Origin: Candidatus Latescibacterota bacterium
GTDB taxonomy: Bacteria > Latescibacterota > 4484-107
NCBI GenBank assembly: GCA_030613045.1
Contig: JAUWMS010000002.1
Location: forward strand, 1 to 17,491
DNA length: 17,491 nucleotides
Reading direction: 5' to 3'
A model generated the notes under the pieces. That model worked only from the letters and a program-made list of their open reading frames with translations, was not told the origin of the DNA and did not search any database. The position numbers were made by a program, and so were the translations under genes. Shown one piece after another: positions 1 to 8,256 of this stretch (position 1 is its first letter; each line of letters opens with the position of its first letter).

Positions 1-2492
1 CGGAACAGCGACTCGCGATCGGAACGAATGGCCAGCGCATTGCCCAGTTGGCTCAAACAGAGCACGGTGAAGACCATCGTCTGCCAATGCGCGTGGTCGG
101 TATAGAATGCCCACCCCTGGGTGGCGAGCGAAGCGGCGCCCATCAGCAGGCCGATCCATATAATTTGCGCTCCGAGTCCGTGCGCAAAGAGGGTTTCCTT
201 CGGAGGCTTGGGAGGCCGCGTCATCAGCCCCTTTTCCTCCGGTTCCGCAGCGTATGCCAGCCCAGGCAGCCCGTCCGTCACTAAGTTGATCCAGAGGATG
301 TGAATCGGCAGTAAAGGGATGGGCAAGCCGAGGAAGGGCGCCAGAAAGATCGTCCATATCTCGCCGGAATTGCTCGTCATGGTGTATTTGACAAACTTTC
401 GGATGTTGTCGTAGATGCGCCGGCCCTCTCTGACCGCGTGGACGATCGTGGCAAAGTTGTCGTCGAGAAGGATCATGTGCGATGCCTCCTTGGCCACGTC
501 GGTGCCCGTGATGCCCATCGCCACGCCGATTTCCGCACGTTTGAGCGCGGGCGCGTCGTTCACCCCGTCGCCGGTCATCGCCACGAACTCGCCCTTGTCC
601 TGGAGTGCTCTGACAATCTTGACTTTCTGTTCCGGCGCGACCCGGGCATATACCCGGACTTCCTGAACGATTCTCTCAAATTCGTCGAGGGACAGGGCCG
701 CCAGTTCCTTTCCGGTCAAAATGTCGTCAGGCCCGTCCGCGATGCCGAGACGACGGGCAATGGCCAGAGCCGTCGCGGGGTGATCGCCCGTAATCATCAC
801 GGGCCGGATGCCGGCTGATTTGCACAGCCCTATAGCCTCCTCGGCCTCCGGTCTGGGCGGGTCCATCAAACCGGCCAGCCCGACGAACGTCAGGTCTTTT
901 TCGACCTCCTCCGGAGCGAAGCTCGATGGCATGTCCTTCCAACGCCGCATGGCGATGCCAAGCACTCTGAGACCGTCGTCCGCCATGGCCTCGATCTCCC
1001 GACCTATCCGTTCCGAATCGAGCGGAAGCGTTCCGTCCTCACCCAGTCTATCGAGAGAGCGATCCACGATCACTTCGGCAGCGCCCTTTGTGAAGGAGAC
1101 CCATCCGCCCTCCGGGGAGGTATGAAACGTGGTCATACACTTTCGTTCGGAGTCGAACGGGATTTCGTCTATCCGGGGCCAATCCTCTTCCAAGTGTTCG
1201 CGACGAAATCCGCCCTCGGCGGCCACTTCATACAGGGCAACCTCCGTGGGGTCGCCCACGGTGCTCTGTTCCTCCTGTTCACCGGCCGCGGATACGTCAT
1301 TGCACAACGCGGCTCCACGAAGAAGCCACGTCCAGGACTCGTTGCAAATGGCCGGCCTGCCGGAGACCATTGAACCGTTGACGGAGAATCGCTCGGCTTT
1401 CATCTTGTTTTGGGTCAGGGTGCCGGTTTTGTCGGTGCATATATAGGTGACCGACCCGAGGGTTTCGACGGCCGGGAGTTTACGTATCAAGGCATGGGTG
1501 CGGACCATGCGGCGCGCTCCGAGGGCGAGCGTTATGGTGACCACGGCAGGCAGCGCCTCCGGAACGGCCGCCACAGCGAGGCTCACCGCGGTCAGAAACA
1601 TCAGCACTACGTCTTCGCCTCGCATCACACCTACCACGAAGACGAGCGCACAGATGGCCAGGGCAGCCAATCCGAGGTTTCTGCCGAACACGGCGAGTCG
1701 CTTCTGAAGCGGGGTTTTGACCTCCTTCTCGGACCCGAGCAGGTTCGCAATCCTGCCGAGCTCAGTGGAAATGCCCGTTTCCGCGACGACTCCGACGCCC
1801 CGGCCGTACACCACCTGGGTTCCCTTGTACGCCATGTTTTTTCGGTCGCCCAGCGCTGCATCGTGATCCGGAACCGCATCCACGGTTTTCTCGACAGGCA
1901 TGGATTCCCCCGTCAGCACCGCCTCCGCGATTCGGAGGGAAGCGACCTCTAACAGGCGCAGATCGGCTGGCACGATCCGGCCGGCCTCGAGGAGCACGAT
2001 GTCGCCCGACACGATGTTCACGGCGGGAATCTCCAGCGTCTGCCCCTCCCGCCTCACCACCGCGTTGGGAGCGGCTAACTTCTTCAAAGCCTCCATCGCC
2101 CGCTCGGCCCGAATCTCTTGCACGAACCCGATGACCGCGTTCAAAAGAACGATGACCAGGATTGCGATCGTGTCCTGAGGCTCACCGATCACGCCCGACA
2201 CCACCGCGGCACCGATCAGCAATAAGATCATGAAGTCTTTGAACTGGTCGGCGATCATCGCGGCAATGGTCCGGCGTTTTACTTCGGGGAGTTGGTTCGG
2301 CCCGTGCCGGGCAAGGCGCGCTTTTGCCTCGGAGGGGGTGAGTCCGTCCAGGCGGCTCTCCAAGGATTGGAGAGCCGCGTCGCCAGGGAGGGTATGCCAG
2401 GCTTTCATCGAGGCTGCGGACGCGTTCCCGCGTTCGGAAGCAGAGGCTTTGTTGACGTTCGTCGTCGTTTTTTTGTTTGCGGTCACACGCAT
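1..2492 (-). CDS. Calcium-type (type IIA) cation-transporting P-type ATPase, 3'-truncated by window edge
   Basis: Inner-membrane pump that would use ATP to export Ca2+ (or a related cation). About 830 residues are visible and the C-terminal membrane helices lie outside the window. In order: an N-terminal cation-ATPase domain (GLTPSEAKARL, then GPNQLPE), M1-M2, the actuator motif TGES near residue 194, M4 with PEALP near 311, the phosphorylation motif DKTGTLT near 354, the nucleotide domain with FTKGAAE, and TGDGVNDAP near 640. M5 has NSGE and M6 has NLVTDG. The Ca2+ ligands known from SERCA (Glu in M4, Asn/Glu in M5, Asn/Thr/Asp in M6) are therefore all present, which favours calcium over Mg2+ or Na+/K+. 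The ATG at 2492 follows GGAGG with no spacer. A GTG at 2486 has the same GGAGG at 6 nt and may be the real start. It lies 73 nt after the PIN-like gene, with no strong terminator between them. Confidence 0.95.
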   Translation of the reverse strand, partial: MRVTANKKTTTNVNKASASERGNASAASMKAWHTLPGDAALQSLESRLDGLTPSEAKARLARHGPNQLPEVKRRTIAAMIADQFKDFMILLLIGAAVVSGVIGEPQDTIAILVIVLLNAVIGFVQEIRAERAMEALKKLAAPNAVVRREGQTLEIPAVNIVSGDIVLLEAGRIVPADLRLLEVASLRIAEAVLTGESMPVEKTVDAVPDHDAALGDRKNMAYKGTQVVYGRGVGVVAETGISTELGRIANLLGSEKEVKTPLQKRLAVFGRNLGLAALAICALVFVVGVMRGEDVVLMFLTAVSLAVAAVPEALPAVVTITLALGARRMVRTHALIRKLPAVETLGSVTYICTDKTGTLTQNKMKAERFSVNGSMVSGRPAICNESWTWLLRGAALCNDVSAAGEQEEQSTVGDPTEVALYEVAAEGGFRREHLEEDWPRIDEIPFDSERKCMTTFHTSPEGGWVSFTKGAAEVIVDRSLDRLGEDGTLPLDSERIGREIEAMADDGLRVLGIAMRRWKDMPSSFAPEEVEKDLTFVGLAGLMDPPRPEAEEAIGLCKSAGIRPVMITGDHPATALAIARRLGIADGPDDILTGKELAALSLDEFERIVQEVRVYARVAPEQKVKIVRALQDKGEFVAMTGDGVNDAPALKRAEIGVAMGITGTDVAKEASHMILLDDNFATIVHAVREGRRIYDNIRKFVKYTMTSNSGEIWTIFLAPFLGLPIPLLPIHILWINLVTDGLPGLAYAAEPEEKGLMTRPPKPPKETLFAHGLGAQIIWIGLLMGAASLATQGWAFYTDHAHWQTMVFTVLCLSQLGNALAIRSDRESLF

Positions 2493-2565
2493 CCTCCGGA
2501 TTCGTTGACGATGGTTGTCGGATCTACGAACTTTCAAAATAAAAACGGAGTTCTTCACATGCCCT

Positions 2566-3066
2566 TCAACGTTGGAGTTGTCGAATATCATCCTCACAAA
2601 CAAACTCAATCGTCACACCGTTTCGCTCCAGCGCACCTCTGCATGCCCACCACTCGCTATCCACGGCCTGCCATATCGGAGGACGCTTCGGATGAGCTAG
2701 TGCGACGGCGACAAACTTGCGGTCGGAGGGATCAAAATCCTTCAAAGCGGGATCCGCAGGGAACTCCTCAAAAGTTGTTTCCTGCTTGTTCACAGGAGTA
2801 ATTGAGACATGCTCACATCGTCGCTGGTTGGTCCGATTGGTCAACACCCACTTCAGAAAAGCATCGCCTACACCGGGTTGACCGCCGGAATGAAGATTGT
2901 TCTGGTATTCCCCGATGATCCGCCATTGATCATCGAGCACCAATTGATCCATTCCGTTCGTGATCCTCTGAAGATGCTCCACACACGTCACCACGCAATT
3001 CGTTGAGGCCTGAGCAGAGTGTCCATTCGCCACCGCAGCCACGTTCGTATCCACGACCACTTTCAC
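2566..3066 (-). CDS. PIN-like domain protein, partner of the upstream ATPase
   Basis: 166 residues, about the size of a single PIN nuclease domain. The N-terminus VVVDTN is the typical first PIN strand with its acidic residue (D6). Other candidate metal ligands are E53 (GEY), D115 in the stretch DFDPSDRKFVAVAL, and D136 in AVDSEWW, followed by a final strand (GVTIEFV), as in PIN folds. PIN proteins are Mg2+-dependent RNases, often toxins; that this one cuts RNA is inferred from the fold alone. The gene starts at a GTG that overlaps the stop of the ATPase gene by 4 nt (GTGA), which suggests translational coupling and a joint function. No small antitoxin lies beside it, so it does not look like a VapBC pair. 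Confidence 0.78.
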   Translation of the reverse strand: MKVVVDTNVAAVANGHSAQASTNCVVTCVEHLQRITNGMDQLVLDDQWRIIGEYQNNLHSGGQPGVGDAFLKWVLTNRTNQRRCEHVSITPVNKQETTFEEFPADPALKDFDPSDRKFVAVALAHPKRPPIWQAVDSEWWACRGALERNGVTIEFVCEDDIRQLQR

Positions 3067-4436
3067 GATCCGCCCTCCCCCTGTCGTTTCATGGCGGCTT
3101 TCGTCATGGCAGCAAGATCTCCCATCTCATCTCCGAAGAAGCCCTGAGGCCAGTTCCGGATACTTCCGAATGGATCCAGATCCAGTCGTTCAATCTTTGA
3201 TGCGCCTTGATCCATCCGACAAAAGTAGAGCGCTGTCTCTTCCGTCGAGATTTTTCGCTCAGCAATACGCCGTTGGAGCCGCCGCAGCAGATGTTCACTG
3301 TGGCTCTCGACGATAACCTGGACGTTCCGCTCCTTTACCACGTCAATGAACACATCCGCCAGACTGGCCTGCACAGACGGATGTAGATGAATCTCCGGTT
3401 GTTCCAACAGGATGATCGAGTGTTCGGGCGCATAATAACAAAGGACGAGTACAGGCAGAATCTGTGAGACGCCGAAGCCTATGTCCGTGATGAGAACCTC
3501 GGGACTCGTTTTGCTCTTTTTGACGCGGAACTCATAGTCCTTGCGGTTCTCCGCGATGGGCTGGAGAGAAAACGAGTCAATAAGCCCCATTTCCTGCATC
3601 CACGCAAGAATCCGCTCCTCAATAAGTTTGTGATGGCGTCTTTTCGTTACTAGGCGCGGGCTTGTGAGCCCTTCCGCGCGTGCAGCCAGAAGCGCGGCGA
3701 CAGCATGTTCGCCTCGTATCCCAACGTCCGGGGGGCGGTCGCCGGCCCAGACGTAACGGCGCTGAGGATATTCGCGCAACGGTCCTAGGTAGATCATCCG
3801 CGTACACATCTCCCCAAAGGCGAGCACGAAGTCCGACAGGAAACCGGTATTCTGATAGTATCCGGTCGCTTCGTCCGGGAATCCATAGCACTTCACCGGA
3901 GGAGGCAGTGGCCACGCACGCCCCTGGACGCGCCTTGCCGGATAGTCCCCGTGGAGGAGATCATATCGGTCTCTTTCCGCAGGTTTTTTGCTGTTTTTTC
4001 TGCGCATTCCAAATTGCTGACTGCCAAACTCGTAAACAAAGCGCTCCACCACGATCCGCTCAAATTCCTCACAAATCCCCGCCTTAAAGGTCAGCGCAGA
4101 GATCTGGAACAGTTTTTCCTTCCCCTTCTCAGGATTGTTGATAACGAGGGATCGCGGTAGCTTCCACGACAAAGACAGACGCAAGGGCAACTCGACCCGA
4201 TGTCCGTATATGAGGTCGAAAAACGTCCCCAAATCCACCAGAGAACGCTCATCGCCGGTGTGCAAAACGCGTTTACGGTCCGAAGATTCCACCGTCTGTT
4301 TCAGCATCAAAAGCATCTGCAGAATGCTCGTCTTGCCCGAACTGTTGGTGCCAAAAAGGCCGGTCAGGGGAGCCAGAGCTAATGCACCCGTATCTTTCCA
4401 CGACTTGAAATGCTCAGCATGCAATTGAGTAATCAT
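3063..4436 (-). CDS. AAA/ABC-type ATPase with DUF3696 C-terminus (OLD/RecF-like)
   Basis: About 457 residues. Walker A GTNSSGKTS lies at about residues 29-37. An ABC-like signature region follows (DIGFGVSQILPVLV), then Walker B ILLEQPEIHLHP, and a switch histidine in VESHSEHLL. The C-terminus (PFGSIRNWPQGFFGDEM) fits the DUF3696 domain known from this ATPase family. Such ATPases are SMC/RecF-like and in bacteria are often paired with a nuclease effector. A GTG at 4445 also opens the frame, but GGGAG lies 8 nt before the ATG at 4436 and abuts the GTG, so I prefer 4436. The stop overlaps the start of the PIN-like gene by 4 nt. The role could be phage defence or regulation of the PIN partner; that is inference. 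Confidence 0.92.
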   Translation of the reverse strand: MITQLHAEHFKSWKDTGALALAPLTGLFGTNSSGKTSILQMLLMLKQTVESSDRKRVLHTGDERSLVDLGTFFDLIYGHRVELPLRLSLSWKLPRSLVINNPEKGKEKLFQISALTFKAGICEEFERIVVERFVYEFGSQQFGMRRKNSKKPAERDRYDLLHGDYPARRVQGRAWPLPPPVKCYGFPDEATGYYQNTGFLSDFVLAFGEMCTRMIYLGPLREYPQRRYVWAGDRPPDVGIRGEHAVAALLAARAEGLTSPRLVTKRRHHKLIEERILAWMQEMGLIDSFSLQPIAENRKDYEFRVKKSKTSPEVLITDIGFGVSQILPVLVLCYYAPEHSIILLEQPEIHLHPSVQASLADVFIDVVKERNVQVIVESHSEHLLRRLQRRIAERKISTEETALYFCRMDQGASKIERLDLDPFGSIRNWPQGFFGDEMGDLAAMTKAAMKRQGEGGS

Positions 4437-4485
4437 AGGGGCCACTCCCTGTTGAGATTTTTTTTGGAATTTTCAACGGCCTATT

Positions 4486-4565
4486 GAACACCGAAAAACA
4501 CCGAAGGCCACTGAAAAGGCCGGATCTTGGTTTTTTTCGGTGTGTTTCAGTGTTTTTCGGTGTTC
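4486..4565. repeat. Imperfect inverted repeat built of CACCGAAAA-like units
   Basis: The left arm (4486-4519) has repeated CACCGAAAAA / CACCGAAGGC / CACTGAAAAG units. The right arm (4531-4565) is its near reverse complement. The first 16 nt of the outer stem (GAACACCGAAAAACAC) match exactly. It begins 3 nt after the stop of the metallo-beta-lactamase-fold gene on the minus strand. There is no T-run on that strand after the hairpin, so it is not a standard terminator, though it could protect a 3' end. It is built like the 8309-8384 element. Confidence 0.75.
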
Positions 4566-4568
4566 GAT

Positions 4569-5342
4569 TTATATCCGAATCTTCTCCCCCACCCTATCCT
4601 GCTCGGCGATGGAAAGCTGAAACCCGTCCGCTCCGATCTCCCGAAGCGCCGCTCGCACCGATTCCCGCGCCAACTCCGGCCGGTTGTTGTCCCTGCTCAG
4701 ATGCGCCAGAACGCCTCGCTCAAGTCCCAGTTGAGCCAACTCCCGCACAAACGACGCCGCCTCTTCGTTGGAGAGATGCCCAAACCGGCCCCGGATCCGC
4801 TGCTTTAATTCCCAGGGATACGAACCATCCCGGAGCATCTGCTCATCGTGATTGGACTCCAATACCACCAGGTCTGCACCTCGCAGGCGTTCGCGCACCA
4901 AATGGGTGACGCACCCCAGATCGGTGGCGATTCCCACGCTGGACGCTCCGTTCGCGACGACGAAGCCCGATGGATCGGCCGCGTCGTGCGATACGCTGAA
5001 CGGATGGATGTTCAGGTCTCCTATGGGAAACGCCGCGCCCTGCTCGAAGACCTCGACGCGCTCCTTCCCCTTCAGGAGCCGCTTCACGGAATCGAACGTG
5101 GCCGCGTTCACGTAGATGGGCAGTCCGAACCGCCGGGCCAATACGCCCACGCCGCTGACGTGATCGCTGTGCTCGTGGCTGACCACGATGGCCGACAGGG
5201 ACGCCCCATCCGCTCCGATGGCGTGCAGCCGCTGCTCGATTTTTTTACCGCTCAGTCCGGCATCCACGAGGATCGCGGTGTTTCCCTCGGCGACGTAGAT
5301 GGCGTTTCCGGAACTGCCGCTCGCTAATACGCAGACGTGCAC
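4569..5342 (-). CDS. Metallo-beta-lactamase-fold hydrolase, WalJ/YycJ-like
   Basis: 257 residues, close to the usual ~260 of YycJ/WalJ proteins. The N-terminus LASGSSGNAIYV is typical of the family. The metal site is complete: SHEHSDH at about 55-61, SH at 118-119, the bridging Asp in ATDLG near 141, and a C-terminal HLSRDNN with H214. LESNHD and GHLSNEEAA are further family motifs. The protein is cytoplasmic. WalJ of Gram-positives is linked to the WalKR system and has been described as a DNA exonuclease; no WalKR genes are present here, so a nuclease or phosphodiesterase role is inferred from the family. The start is GTG 5342, with TGGAG 7 nt upstream. It is followed by an inverted repeat and preceded by a repeat-rich 262-nt gap. 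Confidence 0.92.
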   Translation of the reverse strand: MHVCVLASGSSGNAIYVAEGNTAILVDAGLSGKKIEQRLHAIGADGASLSAIVVSHEHSDHVSGVGVLARRFGLPIYVNAATFDSVKRLLKGKERVEVFEQGAAFPIGDLNIHPFSVSHDAADPSGFVVANGASSVGIATDLGCVTHLVRERLRGADLVVLESNHDEQMLRDGSYPWELKQRIRGRFGHLSNEEAASFVRELAQLGLERGVLAHLSRDNNRPELARESVRAALREIGADGFQLSIAEQDRVGEKIRI

Positions 5343-5363
5343 AAAAAATCTCCAGAAAAAAAT

Positions 5364-5435
5364 TTCACCGCAGAGCCCTCAGCGCGGCATAAGCCCAAAA
5401 GCAATGGGACACGGATACCACGGATTTTCACGGAT
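5364..5435. repeat. Dispersed intergenic repeat remnants (TTCACCGCAGAG-type and CACGGAT-type)
   Basis: Positions 5364-5388 carry a TTCACCGCAGAG-like stretch resembling the arms at 8309-8384. Positions 5410-5435 hold three CACGGAT copies (5410, 5419, 5429) separated by 2-3 nt. Neither has coding character. They lie upstream of the WalJ-like gene. Similar sequences are scattered between genes of several uncultured phyla, a recollection I cannot verify here. Confidence 0.6.
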
Positions 5436-5490
5436 CAAACAAAGTGCGTATAGGTGGGAATCCGAACAATCCAACCCATCCTCGCTCAAC

Positions 5491-5517
5491 AAAAACCTTG
5501 TCAAAAAAACAAGGTTT
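5491..5517 (-). terminator. Possible intrinsic terminator after the PorV/hepT operon
   Basis: AAACCTTG (5493-5500) and CAAGGTTT (5510-5517) form an 8-bp stem with a 9-nt loop. Read on the minus strand the 3' arm runs into a T-rich stretch. It lies about 90 nt downstream of the PorV-like protein 1 stop and before the WalJ-like gene. The stem is AT-rich, so it would be weak. Confidence 0.4.
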
Positions 5518-5575
5518 CGCAGGTTAGTAGTACAGAGGGCGCGGAGAAAAAGTGAGACGTGAAACGGACATGTAG

Positions 5576-5596
5576 GGGCGATCCTTGTGATCGCCC
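5576..5596. repeat. Short perfect palindrome GGGCGATC / GATCGCCC
   Basis: An 8-bp perfect stem (5576-5583 with 5589-5596) has a 5-nt loop. It sits 8 nt after the stop of PorV-like protein 1 on the minus strand. There is no T-run beside it. The surrounding TAGGGGCGATCCTTGTGA resembles a short intergenic repeat seen in other uncultured bacterial genomes (from memory). It could act as an mRNA 3'-end hairpin. Confidence 0.6.
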
Positions 5597-5604
5597 TCCC
5601 TCCC

Positions 5605-6508
5605 TTACAGCCCAAGTCCCAACGAAACGCAATGCGTATTTCCCAGGTCGAAGTCGAAAGGCACAAACGCGTAATCCATCCGCCACGTCCCGCGCGTGAT
5701 GCCCAGCCCGGCGGAGTAAGTTCGTTCCTCCGATCCGGTCTGAGTTCCGGCGCGGAGCGCTATGAGTCCTCCGATCCGGTATTCCAGTCCGAGGTGCACC
5801 CGTGTCCAGAAGTCGTTCGGGAAACTCACGTCCACCGACGCCAACAGTCGGTCCTGGAAGCAATAGGAAGTGCCCGCTCGAATTTCCGTGGGCAGATCAA
5901 TGGACTCCGCCTTCATCTTGTTCGTCGTCCCGAGGTGGCGCAGGACGAAAGCACACTGCATGCCCTCCACCGGGGGATGGAAAAGCAGACCGAGGTCCAT
6001 CGCCCAACCGGATGCGTCCTCGATGTGAATCTTCTCATAAAGTGCGTGTATGTTCACTCCAAAGTCCATCCAGGGCTTCAGGCGCTGTGCATAAGAGCAC
6101 GTCATGGCGACGTCGTACACCCCGAACGTTCCGAGCGGCTCCACAGTAGGTCCTTCCCGGCGCTCCAGATCCCCGGCGGTCTGAAGCCTCACGCTGATCC
6201 CAATCGTGCGACGCCCGTTCCCAAGGGCCAGTCCCGCGTATTCTCCCCGGATTCCCTGAAACCAGGCGGAGTGCATCCACACCACGTCCTTGCCCTCGAT
6301 ACCAACCAGACCCGCCGGATTCCAATAGCCTGCCGTCGCATCCCCGGAGATCGCGCTGTAGGCCCCTCCCAACGCCGCAGCCCGTCCGCCGATGCCCACC
6401 TTCAGAAACGCCATGCCTGTGGCCCCGGCATGATCGTGAATCTCCGCGCAGAAGCCCCACGAAACTCCCACGGATACCAAAATAATTACAGCGATGATCC
6501 TTTTCATA
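5605..6508 (-). CDS. PorV/PorQ-like outer-membrane beta-barrel protein 1
   Basis: About 301 residues. An N-terminal signal peptide begins MKRIIAVIILVSVGVSWG, with likely cleavage after FCA. The first mature segment has the family pattern MAFLKVGIGGRAAALGGAY followed by YWNPAGL, typical of the PorV/PorQ family of FadL-like barrels. The rest alternates short beta strands and ends in a hydrophobic strand (SLGLGL), as outer-membrane barrels do. In FCB bacteria PorV is the shuttle of the type IX secretion system, but many relatives have no known role. The frame stays open to 6642, but the ATG at 6508 has GGAG 7 nt upstream and begins the signal peptide, while the longer form would run into hepT. 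The gap to hepT is only 24 nt, so they may be cotranscribed. Confidence 0.88.
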
Positions 6509-6532
6509 AGTATGCTCCATTCGACTTGACAG

Positions 6533-6949
6533 TTATGCAGCGTTTTCAATCTCCGATAGAAATTGCGACCAGATTTCTGGAATGGTATTCGCCAAATCTT
6601 CCAGATGCGCTTCATTGAGCATAAATCCATACGCATGAACAAAAAAATGTCTAAAAGTCAGGTACTCATAAAGGTTATCAGAAAGCCTCTCTGAAACAAT
6701 CCCAAGAGATGCTGCGAGGTTCAACATATCCTTGTGCCAGCTATCGGAGCTTGGTATTTCAAGTTCTTTTGCCTTTAAGATTTGCTTCAGAATGTTTTCT
6801 ATCCCATTATAGATATTATGAAGAAAGGTCCCAATAGCAGCCAATTCAACGACAGATTTCTCCTTCCTTGCCATTGCCTCTCCGAGATTACTTAATGCGA
6901 TCTCCACATGTTCTTTTTCTGCAAGAACTTGCCTGGACAGATTATCCAT
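6533..6949 (-). CDS. hepT: HepT-like HEPN-domain RNase toxin
   Basis: 138 residues, mostly helical. The HEPN active-site motif R-x4-H-x-Y is present and intact (R100, H105, Y107 in FRHFFVHAY). In the characterised HEPN/MNT systems this motif cuts RNA, and the Tyr is AMPylated by the MNT antitoxin to silence it. The upstream gene is exactly such an MNT protein and overlaps it by 8 nt, so the pair is a type VII-like toxin-antitoxin module. The region is visibly more AT-rich than the flanking PorV genes, which suggests insertion from elsewhere. Whether it is active cannot be seen from the sequence. Confidence 0.9.
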   Translation of the reverse strand: MDNLSRQVLAEKEHVEIALSNLGEAMARKEKSVVELAAIGTFLHNIYNGIENILKQILKAKELEIPSSDSWHKDMLNLAASLGIVSERLSDNLYEYLTFRHFFVHAYGFMLNEAHLEDLANTIPEIWSQFLSEIENAA

Positions 6950-7211
6950 AGATTTTCACCCCGGTTTCTTCCACCAGGTCATTGAATAGAGATTTACCGG
7001 ACAAATCCACAAGGTCCACAGGTTTTGACAGGTGCTTAAACAGTTCGGCGTAAAACTTGAAGAACAATCGAGGTTCGATTCCTCTCACCCCGAGGTCTAT
7101 GTCGCGACCTTCTTTCTCTTTGTTTATCGAAGACCCAAATAAGATGATATAGGAGACATCATATTTCCTCGCACACCGTAAAATGATATTTTTGTCTTTT
7201 TCCGTGATCAT
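6942..7211 (-). CDS. mntA: MntA-like nucleotidyltransferase antitoxin
   Basis: 89 residues, a minimal nucleotidyltransferase domain. The catalytic signature FGSS...DIDLGV is present (G26 S27, D37, D39), with a further acidic residue in PVDLVDL (D66). There are 9 residues between GS and DxD, one fewer than the common GS-x10-DxD. In characterised pairs MntA transfers AMP to the HepT tyrosine. The start is ATG 7211, with a GAGG-rich stretch about 9 nt upstream; a TTG at 7244 in the same frame has less support. It overlaps hepT by 8 nt (ATGGATAA) and lies 43 nt after PorV-like protein 2. The antitoxin is the first gene of the pair here. Confidence 0.9.
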   Translation of the reverse strand: MITEKDKNIILRCARKYDVSYIILFGSSINKEKEGRDIDLGVRGIEPRLFFKFYAELFKHLSKPVDLVDLSGKSLFNDLVEETGVKIYG

Positions 7212-7254
7212 TCTCCATCCCCTCTTTCGCCATTTTCCGTCCAACTCCGAAGCC

Positions 7255-8253
7255 TCAAAACCCCATCATCACCGAACCCACGTGGCTGTTTCCCGCCCCG
7301 ATCGGATCGGTTACGTAGGCGTAGCCGAAGCGGAAGAAGCCCGGAGTGACCATAGTCCGGATATCGAATCCGGCTGAGAAGGAGCGCATCTCCGATTCCA
7401 GAAGATGGCTCACGCCGCCCCGGACGGACAACATCGGATGCGCCACAAATTCCGAACCGAAACGAACGTCCATCTCCGAGTCGCGGGATTTCGAGGCATC
7501 CGCCGCCAGCAGCAGCCGATTCGACAGCACGCGATAGGACAGGCCCACCGCTATGCTCGACGGGACGTCGTCCTCCGAAGCCGTCTCCCGGTCCCATAGG
7601 CTCGTCTTCCACGACAGGCGCGTTCCGATGTCTTTGACCACGCACCCCATTCGAAAATTACCGGGAAACTCCAGTTGCAGCCCCAAGTCGAACCCAAGCC
7701 CCTTCGCGGTCTGATCCGCCAGGGTCTGATACAAATATTTCACTGTCAGCCCCAGCGAGGCAGGCAGCGGAAGCGGCAACCCTCTTGCGAAGGCGAAGTA
7801 GAACGCATTCTCCGAGTCCGACATCCGTCCCGTAACCTTGCCATTGACGTCCCGCCGATCCACCTCCGTGCCCGCATACAGCCATCCCAACGCATACCCG
7901 CCTCCCGGCTCAAGCGGTTGCGCAATCCCTGAAAAAAAACATTTTCGATCTAAGGACAAAAAGCGAAAGCTCGCCGCCACCTCCGTCCGTGTCAGATGAT
8001 TCAACCCTCCCGGATTCCAGTGCAGACTGTAGATGTCATCCGTCACCGCCGCAACCGCGCCGCCCATCCCGCATGCCCGCGCGCCGCCGCCGAGCGTCAG
8101 GAAGGCTCCCGCGGCGCCTCCTGTGTTCGCGTGGGAAATCGTGGTTCCACAGATAAAAAATAGTAAAACGTAAAACGTAAAACGTAAAACGTAAGCCCAT
8201 TTCGGATTTCGGATTTCGGATTTCGGATTGAACCCCCACAATCCACAATCCAC
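7255..8253 (-). CDS. PorV/PorQ-like outer-membrane beta-barrel protein 2, with repeat-encoded N-terminus
   Basis: About 332 residues from this start. The mature protein has GAFLTLGGGARACGMGGA then LHWNPGGL, the same family start as PorV-like protein 1, and ends in a hydrophobic strand (SVMMGF). The N-terminus is odd: FNPKSEIRNPK and YVLRFTFYVLLFFI are translations of heptamer tandem repeats at 8164-8256, and the second supplies the hydrophobic core of the signal peptide (likely cleavage after SHA). I chose GTG 8253 because GGAGG lies 8 nt upstream; an ATG at 8292 in the same frame has only a weak AAGGG. A third possibility, ATG 8199, is out of frame at present. The protein follows the Asp-box secreted protein and precedes mntA by 43 nt. 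Confidence 0.82.
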   Translation of the reverse strand: MDCGLWGFNPKSEIRNPKWAYVLRFTFYVLLFFICGTTISHANTGGAAGAFLTLGGGARACGMGGAVAAVTDDIYSLHWNPGGLNHLTRTEVAASFRFLSLDRKCFFSGIAQPLEPGGGYALGWLYAGTEVDRRDVNGKVTGRMSDSENAFYFAFARGLPLPLPASLGLTVKYLYQTLADQTAKGLGFDLGLQLEFPGNFRMGCVVKDIGTRLSWKTSLWDRETASEDDVPSSIAVGLSYRVLSNRLLLAADASKSRDSEMDVRFGSEFVAHPMLSVRGGVSHLLESEMRSFSAGFDIRTMVTPGFFRFGYAYVTDPIGAGNSHVGSVMMGF

Positions 8254-8256
8254 AAT
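8164..8256. repeat. Three runs of perfect heptamer tandem repeats
   Basis: TAAAACG x4 lies at 8164-8191, TTTCGGA x4 at 8200-8227, and CCACAAT x3 at 8236-8256. All copies are exact, and all three units have period 7 though their sequences differ. They lie within the 5' coding part of PorV-like protein 2. As 7 is not a multiple of 3, copy-number change in any run shifts the reading frame. Confidence 0.9.

Noticed and set aside
415..818. Plus-strand open frames opposite the P-type ATPase
   Set aside because: They lie antisense to a gene with all P-type ATPase motifs, have no ribosome sites and encode no recognisable domain.
2566..4436. Assigning the ATPase-PIN pair to PARIS or Septu by name
   Set aside because: The ATPase is only of the same broad type, and the partner is neither a Toprim/DUF4435 nor an HNH protein.
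4446..4485. GTTGA...TCAAC hairpin around the T-run upstream of the DUF3696 ATPase
   Set aside because: A five-base stem with a long loop is expected by chance in this AT-rich stretch.
6509..6642. Longer N-terminus for PorV-like protein 1
   Set aside because: It would overlap hepT and place 44 extra residues before a clear signal peptide. GGAG lies 7 nt before ATG 6508.
8164..8256. CRISPR array
   Set aside because: The repeats are 7-nt head-to-tail units without spacers.
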